A DNA stretch of 64,000 nt from UBA7803 sp041690675 (GCA_041690675.1 JAWLGU010000013.1:1-64000), one strand, 5' to 3'; counted from the stretch's first letter, positions 39,973 through 51,185 are shown. The notes: generated by a model from the letters alone, not told the origin. Numbers and translations: made by a program.

Positions 39973-41178
39973 TCAGCCCGCGTAGCGGCGCACGACCTGC
40001 TTGCCCAGCGCCATCATGTGCACCTGGTCGGGGCCGTCCGCCTGCCGGCACCAGCGGGCGTAGTTGAAAGCCTCCGCCATGGGGTAGTCCGCCGTCAGCC
40101 CACCCGCGCCGTGGATCTGCATGCAGCGGTCGATCACCGTCTGGGCCATCAGCGGCACCGTGATCTTGGCGGCGGCGATGAGGTCGCGCGCTTCCTTCGC
40201 CCCGACGTCGTCCATGCGCGCCGCGGTCTTCATGGTCAGCAGCCGCGCCTGCTCGATCTCGGCGTAGGATCTGGCGATGTCCTCGAGCACGGACTGGTGC
40301 TCCGACAGCTTGCGGCCGAAGGTTTCCCGGCTCACGGCCCGGCGGCAGGCGAACTCCAGCGCCCGCTGGGCGCTGCCGATGAGCCGCATGCAGTGGTGAA
40401 TGCGCCCGGGCCCGAGCCGGCCCTGGGCGATCTCGAAGCCGCGCCCTTCCCCCAGCAGCATGTTCTCCGCCGGCACCCGCACGTTCTCGAAGCGCACCTC
40501 CGCATGGCCCTGGGGCGCATCGTCGTACCCGAGGGTGGTGAGCGGGCGTACCACCGTCACGCCGGGGGTGTCCTTGGGCACCAGGATCTGGCTCTGCCGC
40601 AGGTGCCGGTGGGGGTTGTCCCGGTCCGACAGACCCATGACGATGAGGATCTTCGTGCGCTCGTACGGCGCGTTGGTGATGAACCACTTGCGCCCGTTGA
40701 TCACGTAGTGGTCGCCTTCGCGCACGATGGAGGTGCGGATGTTGGTGGCGTCGCTGGAGGCTACGTCGGGCTCCGTCATGGCGTACGCCGAGCGGATCTC
40801 GCCGTCGAGCAGCGGTTCCAGCCAGCGCGCCTTCTGCTCCTCGCTGCCGTACTTGAGCAGCACCTCCATGTTGCCAGTATCCGGCGCGTTGCAGTTGAAC
40901 ACCTCCGGCGCCCAGAGCACCCGGCCCATGATCTCGGCGAGCGGGCAGTACGCCAGGTTGCTCAAGCCCCCGTGCTCGGCGGGCAGCCACAGATTCCACA
41001 GGCCCTCGGCCTTGGCCCGCGCCTTCAGCTCTTCCATCAGGGGCACCGTGGAGAAGCGGTCTTCCAGGGCCTGGAGCTCGGCGTGGTAGCGCTGCTCGTT
41101 CGGGTAGATGTGGGCGTCCATGAACCGCTGCAGCCGGTCCTGGAGCTGCTCGGAATCGGAGAGGCGGGTATCTTGCAT
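39973..41178 (-). CDS. Acyl-CoA dehydrogenase family protein
   Basis: This 401-residue flavoenzyme is of the long ACAD11-like group: AMTEPDVASSDATNI (FAD/substrate loop), VINGRKWFITNA, the arginine-rich FACRRAVSRETFGRKLSEHQ, and the C-terminal IHGAGGLTADYPMAEAFNYAR. It oxidises acyl-CoA to enoyl-CoA; the chain type is not readable. The ATG at 41178 gives MQDTRLSDSEQ, a typical start. It leads a five-gene operon ending at the thioredoxin gene, and is divergent from a DUF488 gene with 64 bases between. Confidence 0.93.
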   Translation of the reverse strand: MQDTRLSDSEQLQDRLQRFMDAHIYPNEQRYHAELQALEDRFSTVPLMEELKARAKAEGLWNLWLPAEHGGLSNLAYCPLAEIMGRVLWAPEVFNCNAPDTGNMEVLLKYGSEEQKARWLEPLLDGEIRSAYAMTEPDVASSDATNIRTSIVREGDHYVINGRKWFITNAPYERTKILIVMGLSDRDNPHRHLRQSQILVPKDTPGVTVVRPLTTLGYDDAPQGHAEVRFENVRVPAENMLLGEGRGFEIAQGRLGPGRIHHCMRLIGSAQRALEFACRRAVSRETFGRKLSEHQSVLEDIARSYAEIEQARLLTMKTAARMDDVGAKEARDLIAAAKITVPLMAQTVIDRCMQIHGAGGLTADYPMAEAFNYARWCRQADGPDQVHMMALGKQVVRRYAG

Positions 41179-41242
41179 CACTGACAGCCGTTCACCTGGG
41201 GGCCGCCAGTCTACCCAATCTGCCAAGGAGCCGCGCACGCCG

Positions 41243-41764
41243 ATGCAGGTCTGGACCATCGGACACTCCTCCCAGCCGGCCGAGGGCTTCCTGGCGCTGC
41301 TCGACAGCACCGGGATCGAGCGGCTCGTCGACGTGCGACGCTACCCGAGCTCGCGCGCGCACCCGCACTTCAACGCCGAGCCGCTGGCCCGAACCCTGGC
41401 GACCCACGGTATCGAGTACGTTCCCTGTCCGGCGCTCGGTGGACGGCGCCGGACCAGCGCGGCCTCGACCAACACGGTCTGGCGCAACGCGGCGTTCCGT
41501 GCCTACGCCGATTACATGGAGACCGACGGGTTTCGGGCCGGGCTGGCCCGGCTCGTCGAGCTCGCGCAGAGCGCCCGCACCGCTATCATGTGCTCCGAGG
41601 CCGTCTGGTGGCGCTGCCACCGGGCGCTGATCGCCGATGCCCTGAAGGCGGAGGGGATTCGCGTGGCGCACATCATGCCGGGGCCCAGGATCGTCGAGCA
41701 CCCGTACACATCGGCGGCCCGCATCGTGGACGGCCGCCTGCGCTACGGCCCCGAAGAGGTCTGA
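41243..41764 (+). CDS. DUF488 domain protein
   Basis: This 173-residue protein has the family's N-terminal VWTIGHSSQPAEGFLALL, LVDVRRYPSSRAHPHFN, LGGRR and the C-terminal Cys/His motif CSEAVWWRCHRALIAD. DUF488 proteins are widespread, possibly involved in nucleic-acid or DNA-modification biology, but no activity is firmly known. The start is the ATG at 41243; an open extension further upstream overlaps the divergent gene. Nothing in the context explains it. Confidence 0.9.
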   Translation: MQVWTIGHSSQPAEGFLALLDSTGIERLVDVRRYPSSRAHPHFNAEPLARTLATHGIEYVPCPALGGRRRTSAASTNTVWRNAAFRAYADYMETDGFRAGLARLVELAQSARTAIMCSEAVWWRCHRALIADALKAEGIRVAHIMPGPRIVEHPYTSAARIVDGRLRYGPEEV

Positions 41765-41786
41765 CGGCGGGTGCGAGCGCTCAGCG

Positions 41787-42761
41787 TCAGCGGGCCAACT
41801 CGGCGAGGATCCGGTCCTCGACCGTGTAGTCGTACGAGTACCCGCCTCGGCCCTCCCGGTCGTACCACTGCCAGGCGTCGCGATAGCCGTCCTCGATACC
41901 GAACCGGGGCCTCCAGTCGATGTCGGTCAGCGCCGCCTCGATGGACATGAACGAGCTGCCCACCCGCGCTTCCCCCCAATGCAGGATGGGCGGGTGCCGG
42001 CGGGCAATATCGAGGGGGACGTGGACGATCTCGGCCTGCCGGCCCATGGCCCGCGCGATGAGCAGGATGATGCCGGAGATCGTGCTGATCTCGGCGCCGC
42101 TGACGTTGTAGGCGCGGCCGAGGACCCGCTCGTTGCCGATCAGCGCGGTCATCAGCCGCGCCACGTCGTTGATGTGCACGAGCTGCAGCGCAGCGAAGCC
42201 GTCGCCCGGCACCAGGATGGGCCGGCCGGCTTCCAGCCGGGCGAAGAACCAGGGATCGCGGGTGGGCTGCGGGCTGCGCGGCCCCAGGGTGTGGCCGACC
42301 CGCAGGCAGGTGGCCGGGAAGCCCTCGCGCTCCCACAGCCCCAGCAGGTAGTCCTCGCAGCGCACCTTTCCCACGCCGTAGGCCTTGCGCGGATCGTCGT
42401 CGTCCGGCGCGTGGCGGCGGAAGTCCTCGCGGATGGGCAGGACGAGGCTGCGCCGGTACACCGCCTGGGAGCTGGTGAACACGTAGTGGCGGATGCGGCC
42501 GCGGAACAGATCCACCAGCGGCTCCACGTCCTCCACCGCGTAGGCGGTGTGATCGAAGACCACGTCGAAGCTGTCGCGCTCGCCGCGCAGGGCCTCCGTG
42601 AGCGCGCCGGGGACGCGACGGTCCGCGTGAATCCGCCGCACCCCGTCGGGCAGGCGCGCCTCGTGGCTGTTGATCACCGTGACCTGGTGGCCAGCGGCAG
42701 CGAGCTCCCGCACCAGGTCCAGGCCGATGTATCGATTGCCGCCGGTGACCAGCACGCGCAT
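41787..42761 (-). CDS. NAD-dependent epimerase/dehydratase family protein
   Basis: An extended SDR of 324 residues with RVLVTGGNRYIGLDLVREL (the Gly-rich motif has GxxRYxG, as in the CSP41-like subgroup), TAYAVEDVEPLVDLF, and VFTSSQAVYRR. The usual catalytic Tyr-x3-Lys appears as YGVGK near residue 137. The substrate is unknown; nucleotide sugars or cofactors are possible. It is divergent from the flavin monooxygenase gene, with 153 bases between. Confidence 0.88.
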   Translation of the reverse strand: MRVLVTGGNRYIGLDLVRELAAAGHQVTVINSHEARLPDGVRRIHADRRVPGALTEALRGERDSFDVVFDHTAYAVEDVEPLVDLFRGRIRHYVFTSSQAVYRRSLVLPIREDFRRHAPDDDDPRKAYGVGKVRCEDYLLGLWEREGFPATCLRVGHTLGPRSPQPTRDPWFFARLEAGRPILVPGDGFAALQLVHINDVARLMTALIGNERVLGRAYNVSGAEISTISGIILLIARAMGRQAEIVHVPLDIARRHPPILHWGEARVGSSFMSIEAALTDIDWRPRFGIEDGYRDAWQWYDREGRGGYSYDYTVEDRILAELAR

Positions 42762-42914
42762 GGCCGCCTCCCTCGTCTGGATTAGAACGCGTTATACAGT
42801 CTATGATGACCCGGCGACAGACCGAAAGGGGAGACCGCATGAGCCATGCCGAGGCACCGCGCCGCGCGCGGGCACCCCACCCGGCGCGGCCGAGCGGAAG
42901 CTGAAGGAGGGACG

Positions 42915-44741
<1,827 letters not shown>

Positions 44742-44763
44742 CCCAGGTATCCGTGTCATAGTC

Positions 44764-44779
44764 CGCCTCAGGTGAGGCG
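44764..44779. promoter_or_regulatory. 16-bp palindrome between monooxygenase and secreted-protein genes
   Basis: CGCCTCA-GG-TGAGGCG has perfect 7-bp arms and sits 34 bases before the ATG at 44814. With a two-base centre and no T-run it looks more like an operator than a terminator. Confidence 0.4.
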
Positions 44780-44813
44780 TGACGACCGCCGACTTTGTTG
44801 CCGGAGCAAGAAG

Positions 44814-45701
44814 ATGTACAAGCAATACCTGGTACCGGCGCTACTCGCGCTGACCACAGTGACGTTCTCTGCGCGAGCACAGGAGACCGGCCTCGATTTC
44901 CCCGGTTCCGACGCGGTCACCTCGACCATGCGGTTCAGATTCGCGGATCCTCAGAACAACGGGCTCCCCATCTACGGGCCCAACGGCCAGGGCGTGACCT
45001 ACATCTGGCGGGCGCTTCCGAGGCAGCAGGCCGGCTACTACACCGCGTTCTTCTGGGGCAACGACGACGGCCAGAACAACCTCAGCACCTTCCTCTGGAC
45101 CTCGTCCGGCGGGGCCGACAGCTACTACGGCGCGCATCCCTATCCGCAATCACCCCCCAACGGAGCTACGCATTTCTGGGAGGTGTCCGTCGAGCAGCGG
45201 GATTTCGTCAACGGCGTCGTGGAATACGGCCGCTGGCATACGCAAGCTCTTCGGGTCTGGACCGGTTCCGACGGCCGCAAATACCACGAATTCTTCTGGG
45301 ACCTCCCCAACACGGATTCAGCCCATACGGTCGTCCGCGTCAGCCCGAGCAGCTGGGGCAACGTGAACCCGCCTGCCCCTGCGCTCACCTGGGGTGACGC
45401 ACCCTGGCAGCCTGGCAGGGAGGTCTGGAACGGCGTGCTGCGGGGGATTCAGATCTACGCGACGAAACTTTCGGTTGACGATATTCTGGCGGAAGTGCAG
45501 TCGCCGGCCTCCACCACCCTCGGCGCAAACAACATCTGGTACCTGAATCTGAATCCCACCCCTAGCGACATCAGCGACGAGAGCGGACAAGGACATCACC
45601 CGAGTTGGGTCGGTAGCGCTCGGCCGTCCCTATGGACCGAAGACAGTGGCTCCGGCTCCGGCGGCTCCGTGCCGAAGCCTCCCGTAGTCCACGAGCCTTG
45701 A
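44814..45701 (+). CDS. Secreted protein of unknown function
   Basis: This 295-residue protein has a clear signal peptide (MYKQYLVPALLALTTVTFSARA). The mature part is rich in Trp, Tyr, Gly and Asn with alternating strands (YYTAFFWGNDDGQ, THFWEVSVEQRDF, VWTGSDGRKYHEFFWDLP), which suggests an all-beta, possibly concanavalin/LamG-like fold. The C-terminus is a Ser/Gly/Pro linker. No named family recognised. It precedes a glycosidase gene by 22 bases and could be a carbohydrate-binding partner; that is inference. Confidence 0.72.
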   Translation: MYKQYLVPALLALTTVTFSARAQETGLDFPGSDAVTSTMRFRFADPQNNGLPIYGPNGQGVTYIWRALPRQQAGYYTAFFWGNDDGQNNLSTFLWTSSGGADSYYGAHPYPQSPPNGATHFWEVSVEQRDFVNGVVEYGRWHTQALRVWTGSDGRKYHEFFWDLPNTDSAHTVVRVSPSSWGNVNPPAPALTWGDAPWQPGREVWNGVLRGIQIYATKLSVDDILAEVQSPASTTLGANNIWYLNLNPTPSDISDESGQGHHPSWVGSARPSLWTEDSGSGSGGSVPKPPVVHEP

Positions 45702-45723
45702 GGACATTCGACGCCGCGCGGGG

Positions 45724-47142
45724 TTGATGCCTTCCCTCGCGCGACGCCGTCTACCACTCCGCTCCCGCTCCCAGCGCCTCGTCGGAAACTTGCCGACACT
45801 CCGCACCGCGGAGTGTCTGGCAATCACCGACAAACTGGCCCCCCACTCCGGCACGCCCCCCGAAAACAGGGCCTTCGGACCGCTGGCATCTTCATTGCTA
45901 TCCCGGCGGTCCCGCAGGACAAGGAGCGCCGCCATCAAGGATTCCCAGGCCATCGATGAACGCCTCGACGGAAGCGATAGGGCTCTCGTGGACGCCTGCG
46001 CCAATGAGTCGCTGCGGTTGCTCGAGCGGAACCTGACCCCCTCCGGCGTTCTCGCCGCCTCCCCGGGGGCGGAGGCCGAGGCCAAACGCTACACCCGGAT
46101 CTTCGGCCGCGACGCCGCCATCTGCGCCCTCGGCATGGCCGGCAGCGGCGTGCCGGCGCTCGAGCGCGGCGCGGCGGCGAGCCTCGACGCGCTCGCCACG
46201 CTGCAGGCGCCCAACGGACAGATTCCCAAGTTCGTGGACGAAGGCGCCAGCGAAGCCGACTTCTGGTATCTCGGCTGCATCGACGCCACCCTCTGGTGGC
46301 TGCTGGCCGTCCACCACCTGCGGTGCGCTTCCCGTGATGCGGCACTGGCCCGACGGTGGCAGCCCAACGTGGAGCGGGCCCTGCAGTGGCTCCAGGCCCA
46401 GGAACACCAGAGGTTCTTTCTGCTGCAGCAGAACGAAGCCAGCGACTGGGCCGACGTCATGCCCCGCTCCGGGTTCGTGCTGTACACGAACGCGCTCTGG
46501 TACCGGGTGAAGCAGCTCTACGGCCTCGCCGGCGTGGGAGAGACCCGCTATCACTTCAACCACCTGTTTCACCCGTTCAGCCGGGACCTTCCCGAGTGCC
46601 GCCGGGCGCGGTTGCTCGGCCACTACGTGCGGCGCAGCGCCCGCAACCGCGACCTCTATCTGAGCTTCGTGAACCTGTCGACCTTCGGTGACGAAGGCGA
46701 CGTGCTCGGCAACCTGCTGGCCATCCTCTTCGGCCTCGCCAGCGAATCGATGTCCCAGCGGATCGTCCACGTGCTCCAGCGGTGCTCGGGCGCGCTGCCG
46801 GTGCGCGCGGTGCTGGATCCGGTGGAACGGGGCAGTGCCTTGTGGCGCGACTACATGAACCGGCATCGGCAGAATCTGGAGCATCAGTACCACAACGGCG
46901 GTATCTGGCCCTTCATCGGCAGCTTCTGGGTGATGAGCCTGGCCGCACTCGGCAAAACGCAGCAGGCGCGCGCCGCGCTCACCGATCTGGCATGGGCGAA
47001 CAGCCTCGACGGCTGGCGGTTCACCGAGTGGTTCCACGGCACCACGCTCGAGCCCATGGGCATGGCGGGCCAATCCTGGAACGCAGCGACGTTTCTGCTG
47101 GCGCGACAGGCGGCACAGACGGGTGGGCGGGGCTACGTCTAG
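45724..47142 (+). CDS. Glycoside hydrolase with (alpha/alpha)6 barrel (MGH1/GH63-like)
   Basis: A protein of up to 472 residues. From about residue 80 it shows the helix-barrel pattern of MGH1-type, amylo-alpha-1,6-glucosidase and GH100-like enzymes: YTRIFGRDAAICALGMAGSG, LQAPNGQIPKFVDE, FWYLGCIDATLWWLLAVHHL, ASDWADVMPRSGFVLYTNALWY and YHNGGIWPFIGSFWV. The first 75 residues are basic and unlike the family, so the real start may lie further in; no good ribosome site was found at 45724. No signal peptide is evident. Substrate unknown, possibly an alpha-glucan or sucrose-like compound. Confidence 0.8.
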   Translation: MMPSLARRRLPLRSRSQRLVGNLPTLRTAECLAITDKLAPHSGTPPENRAFGPLASSLLSRRSRRTRSAAIKDSQAIDERLDGSDRALVDACANESLRLLERNLTPSGVLAASPGAEAEAKRYTRIFGRDAAICALGMAGSGVPALERGAAASLDALATLQAPNGQIPKFVDEGASEADFWYLGCIDATLWWLLAVHHLRCASRDAALARRWQPNVERALQWLQAQEHQRFFLLQQNEASDWADVMPRSGFVLYTNALWYRVKQLYGLAGVGETRYHFNHLFHPFSRDLPECRRARLLGHYVRRSARNRDLYLSFVNLSTFGDEGDVLGNLLAILFGLASESMSQRIVHVLQRCSGALPVRAVLDPVERGSALWRDYMNRHRQNLEHQYHNGGIWPFIGSFWVMSLAALGKTQQARAALTDLAWANSLDGWRFTEWFHGTTLEPMGMAGQSWNAATFLLARQAAQTGGRGYV

Positions 47143-47258
47143 CACGCTGGCCAACGTATTTGTGACCTCCGTTCAGGTATTGTGCGCCCGCCCGCGGCAA
47201 CATACCGACGAACGAGCACCAGCACCTGAGCCAGGCACCCCCGGACCTCAACATCCCA

Positions 47259-49274
47259 ATGATCTTTCGCTGCATCAGCGCTGCTGCGCTCGTGATGGCG
47301 GCTCTCGCCGCGCACGCACGCGAGAACGAGCCCGTGCTGGCCGCGGGCAATCGGACACTCAGCCTCGAGCTTCCGGAAGCGGCTTTCTCCCAGCCGGGGG
47401 CCACCCTCTCGGTCGATCTCGACGGGTACGATGTATCGACGTTCAGCACCGTGCAGGGCAGAACCCTCGCGATCGACCTGGACGTGCCGCTGGCTATGGG
47501 GCCGCACTCCGTCGCCGTGCTCCTCTTCCTGCCGAACGGCGAGACGGAAGTTCTGCTGGACCAAACCGTGGATGCGCCCGCCATTCCGGGTGGCGACGTT
47601 TCGCTCAACACCGCGTTGCAGACCAGCTACCGGGCCAACGAACGCCCGGGCACGCGCTTCGAGGCTGTGGATCGAAACGTCAACACGGGGAGCCTTACGC
47701 TCGCCGGACGGCGCACGGCAGACCGCTGGCGGCTCGAGTCGGGCATCGAAGCCATCTACGACACCACCGAGGCGTCTGCGGACCAAACCTGGCTTCTGCC
47801 TTCCTATGCGGCCTCTGCGACCTACCTCGGCAGCGCCGTCGAAAGCTCCGCAGCCGCCGGACGCATCGACATCGCCCGGGAGGACCTGCTGTTCTCGAGC
47901 TTCAAACGGCGCGGCGCGGCGGCGCGAACCGCGGCGACATCGGGCCGCTTCGCCGCACAGGTGTTCTCCGTGGCCTCGGCTCCACGAAACGGCTTCGATG
48001 GCGACTACTTCGCGCCCGGGGATGCGGACGACCGCAGCACCGGCGTCACCGCGTCGCTGGCTCTGGTGCCGGATCGGCTCCAAGTCGGCGGCAGCTTCGT
48101 CGACGGCCGGAGCCGTTACGGCGGCGCCGGGTTCAACGTGGACGACGACATCATCTACGGGGGCGAGAGCTGGAACGTCACCATCGATTCCCGCTGGATG
48201 GACGACAGCGTGCGGCTCAGCTTCGAACGCGCCGAGTCGGAGTTCGACGCCGACGGGCTCGGCATCGGCCTCCCGGCGAGCAAGGACGACGCATCCCAGG
48301 CGCGGCTGCGATTGTCCTCCGCGGGCGGCCTCGGGGCAGGGCCGTTCAGCTACTGGTCCGCGGATTTCGTGCACAAGCGCGTGGGCCGCGACTTCTACAG
48401 CGTCGGCAATCTGTTTCAGGCCGGCAACATCGAGGTCTCCAGCGCCGACTTTCACGGCGCCTTAGACAGCGTCTCGGTCGAGCTCGCGCTCTCGCGACAG
48501 CGGACCAACGAGGACGGCGACGACCTGCTGCCGACGCAGACCACGAAGCGGGCCGGGATCGACGTCTCATACAGTCCCGCGCTGCTCGCCGCCGACAACC
48601 CCCTGTGGAGCACCCTCGGCGCCCCGTCATTCACCGGCTGGCTCTACCGTTCCGACAGCAGCCAGCCGGCAGCGGATGCTCTGCTGGCAGGCTTCGACCT
48701 CGACAACCGAACGCGAGAGGCGGGGCTCGCCGTGGCGTTCTCCCGCGAGACGCTGACCTGGAGTGCCGAAGTGGGCGTGATCGACTACGACGACAGCAGC
48801 GACCCGGTGGTGGAAGGCGGTTACCTGATCTACGAGCCCCCATCCGACAGCCGCAACGTGCAGGTTTCTGTCCAGGCGAGCTGGGCGCCGAGCGCCCGAG
48901 CGACGCTCGACGCCTATCTGCAACGCAACGACTTCGAAGAGACCGATTTCGACGACGAGTATCGGAGCACCAGCCTCGGGATGAGCGGCACATTCCTGCT
49001 GACCCCGGAGGCGCTGAGCCTGCACGTGAGCGCCAGCCGCGAGTTGGAGCGCAGCCGTCTCGCCGATCCGCTGGCGTGGCCGCAGCATTTGCGCTCGCAC
49101 TTCGCGGCCACGCGGTTGAACTGGCGGGTCGCTCAGGCGAACGACCGGAACCCGGGGCTCAGCGTCTACCTGAAGGGCGCCTATGCCCGCAGCGAGGACC
49201 TGGCGTTCCTGGAGGACGACGAGATGTGGTCGGTGCACCTGGGCGCCGAAATCAGCTGGGCGCGCGGCCGATGA
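47259..49274 (+). CDS. Predicted outer-membrane beta-barrel protein of unknown family
   Basis: This 671-residue exported protein has a signal peptide ending near ALAAHA, then a beta-rich domain of about 85 residues (LSLELPEAAFSQPGATLSVDLDGYDV) resembling a usher-like or Ig-like N-terminal domain. From about residue 110 on it has some 20 alternating amphipathic segments (SGIEAIYDTTEAS, VQVSVQASWAPSARATLDAY) and ends in a short strand with a charged tail. The pattern fits an outer-membrane barrel. No family recognised. Its stop overlaps the next ATG (ATGA), linking it to two further exported proteins. Confidence 0.75.
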   Translation: MIFRCISAAALVMAALAAHARENEPVLAAGNRTLSLELPEAAFSQPGATLSVDLDGYDVSTFSTVQGRTLAIDLDVPLAMGPHSVAVLLFLPNGETEVLLDQTVDAPAIPGGDVSLNTALQTSYRANERPGTRFEAVDRNVNTGSLTLAGRRTADRWRLESGIEAIYDTTEASADQTWLLPSYAASATYLGSAVESSAAAGRIDIAREDLLFSSFKRRGAAARTAATSGRFAAQVFSVASAPRNGFDGDYFAPGDADDRSTGVTASLALVPDRLQVGGSFVDGRSRYGGAGFNVDDDIIYGGESWNVTIDSRWMDDSVRLSFERAESEFDADGLGIGLPASKDDASQARLRLSSAGGLGAGPFSYWSADFVHKRVGRDFYSVGNLFQAGNIEVSSADFHGALDSVSVELALSRQRTNEDGDDLLPTQTTKRAGIDVSYSPALLAADNPLWSTLGAPSFTGWLYRSDSSQPAADALLAGFDLDNRTREAGLAVAFSRETLTWSAEVGVIDYDDSSDPVVEGGYLIYEPPSDSRNVQVSVQASWAPSARATLDAYLQRNDFEETDFDDEYRSTSLGMSGTFLLTPEALSLHVSASRELERSRLADPLAWPQHLRSHFAATRLNWRVAQANDRNPGLSVYLKGAYARSEDLAFLEDDEMWSVHLGAEISWARGR

Positions 49275-50533
49275 AGATTCACCGCTCATTCGCGACGATG
49301 CTCCTCGGCTGTGCCGTTTTCACCGCCGCCGGCCCGGCATTCGCGGAGCTCACCGGCGCGAGGGCGACGCCGCGGCAGGCGCATCTCGCCGCCGGCGGCG
49401 ACAACACGGTGTCGGTTACCTGGCAGGTTTCGACGACGCCGGAGCACCGCTCGGGTGCCTTCTCGGCGGCCCGGCAGCTCACCGATCCCGCATCGGGAAC
49501 CCTGCTCGGGCTCAGCCGCGCCATGCTGACTGCAACCGGCGGCGGACCACTGCTGCTGCGCGAGACGATCAGTCTCGACGAAGCCACCGTTCAGGCGTGG
49601 AGGGATCAGGGGCTCCGACGGGTGGTTCTCGAGCGCACCTTCGTCGACCCCACGTCGCGGGGCTCCGCGAGCGCAACCGTGATTCTCTCCCTCGGCCGCA
49701 GCCGGCTGCAGTCGACGCGGGACGCAGCACCGGCCGAGCTGACCATCAACTCGCTGCGCCTGGAGCTCGAATCGGGAAACAACGCCGCAGTGGCGACGAT
49801 GGGCGAGCCACTGCGGGCCTCGCTGATCGTCCATTACTCGGGGTCGGGCATGCTGCACGGGCGCTGGCAGATCGCCGAGCCGGAGAGCTCGGGCGGCGTC
49901 CCGCTGTTCCGAACCATCGCGCTCGTCAACACCCGGTTGGCCGCGAACCAGCAGCGGATCCTGCCGAGCCCGCCGCTACCCACCGCCAGGAACGGAGCCC
50001 ACCTCGTACGCTTCTGTGTCACGAGCCGCGACGTGCTCGGCGCCATCGCCGAGCCCGAGCTGCCGGTCGACGTGCTGGGCGACCCGCTGAACGATCTGGT
50101 GAGTGAACCGCTGGGCGACCCCCAATGTCCGGATGCCGAGCTCACCGTGCTCGCCGCGTACCACGTTCAGAGCGCGGCCGGCGACGGCGTCCGCGTCATC
50201 GGGGACATCTCGCCGAACCGGCAGGTCGTCTCCGAGACCAGCGCGTTCAGCTGGCGCCCCCTGCCCCAGGCGGCCGTCTACCAGCTGCAGATCTTCGAGC
50301 CAGGCCGGCCCCGGCAGCCTGATCCCTCGGGCGAGGCGTCGGAGCCGACCTTCGTCGCGGGCATGCTGGTGGACGCTGCGACCAGCAGCACGCCGCTGTC
50401 GGAGCTCACTCGCAGCAAGCTTCGCGCCGGCAGAGCCTACTCGTGGCGGGTCACGGCCCACGACGAGCGAGGCCGAATCGTGGGCTCGAGTGCCGAAGCC
50501 AGATTCCGTTACCAGCCGAGGCGCGAGCAGTGA
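49271..50533 (+). CDS. Exported protein of unknown function, operon with barrel protein
   Basis: This 420-residue protein has a signal peptide (MKIHRSFATMLLGCAVFTAAGPAFA). It seems to hold several beta-sandwich domains: about 25-185 (NTVSVTWQVSTTPEHRSGAFSA), 185-295 (EPLRASLIVHYSGSGMLHGRW, RILPSPPLPTARNGAHLVRF) and an FN3-like C-terminal domain (about 325-420; FSWRPLPQAAVYQLQIFEPG, LRAGRAYSWRVTAHDERGR). Two cysteines (about 256 and 293) could form a disulfide. Translationally coupled to the barrel gene, so likely part of the same envelope structure. Confidence 0.75.
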   Translation: MKIHRSFATMLLGCAVFTAAGPAFAELTGARATPRQAHLAAGGDNTVSVTWQVSTTPEHRSGAFSAARQLTDPASGTLLGLSRAMLTATGGGPLLLRETISLDEATVQAWRDQGLRRVVLERTFVDPTSRGSASATVILSLGRSRLQSTRDAAPAELTINSLRLELESGNNAAVATMGEPLRASLIVHYSGSGMLHGRWQIAEPESSGGVPLFRTIALVNTRLAANQQRILPSPPLPTARNGAHLVRFCVTSRDVLGAIAEPELPVDVLGDPLNDLVSEPLGDPQCPDAELTVLAAYHVQSAAGDGVRVIGDISPNRQVVSETSAFSWRPLPQAAVYQLQIFEPGRPRQPDPSGEASEPTFVAGMLVDAATSSTPLSELTRSKLRAGRAYSWRVTAHDERGRIVGSSAEARFRYQPRREQ

Positions 50534-50588
50534 ACGCGGCGTTGGCGAAACGGCCCGCAGGGGCATCCACATCACTAGAGAGGTGACT

Positions 50589-51185
50589 ATGAAGAGCCAT
50601 TGGCAGCAGTGCGTTTGCCTGATTGCGTTCGCGCTCGGCGTGCCCTACGTCGCGCTGGCGCAGAGCCGCGACGTCGATTCGGGAAAGGAACAGGAGGAAG
50701 CAGGCCTGCTGCTGCCCGCCGTCCAGAAAGTCCAATCGTCGGAAGCACCGTCGTCTGCGCCCGCACCTCGATCCCGGGACGTTCAGACCGCGCCCCAGCG
50801 GGGAATCGAGCCGGACGAAATCGACGCGACGAACCGCGCAACGGATCAGCGCCGCGCACGTCAGGCCGCCCCAGCCCCCCGCCGCGCCGGCGCCGGCAGC
50901 AGCGCCTCGGTGCGGCAGATGATGCGGAAACTGCAGCCGCGGCAGGCGGGGCGGATCGCGTTGTCCGGCGGTGGCGGCGCGGCGGGACCGGCGAACGTGC
51001 AGAGCAAGCCGGCGGAGCCGCCGAAGTACGAGATCGCCGAATGCGGCACCGCAACCAATCCCATGATCTGCTGCCACCACGAGCAGGGCGACGGCTCGAG
51101 CTGCAACCTGTTCAAGATTCTCTGCGAGAATGCCGGCGGCACGGCCCAGGGCGACGGTGAGTCCGCTGCATGCTCCGACTGGTGA
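50589..51185 (+). CDS. Exported protein with Cys-rich C-terminus
   Basis: This 198-residue protein has a signal peptide (cleavage near ALAQS) and a long disordered Pro/Ala/Arg/Ser middle (about 45-145). The C-terminal 45 residues carry six cysteines (AECGT, ICCHHEQGDGSSC, ILCENAGG, SAACSDW). It resembles secreted disulfide-stabilised small domains, possibly an adhesin or toxin-like module, but no family was recognised. It follows the second exported gene by 55 bases and has a GAGAGG ribosome site. Confidence 0.72.
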   Translation: MKSHWQQCVCLIAFALGVPYVALAQSRDVDSGKEQEEAGLLLPAVQKVQSSEAPSSAPAPRSRDVQTAPQRGIEPDEIDATNRATDQRRARQAAPAPRRAGAGSSASVRQMMRKLQPRQAGRIALSGGGGAAGPANVQSKPAEPPKYEIAECGTATNPMICCHHEQGDGSSCNLFKILCENAGGTAQGDGESAACSDW

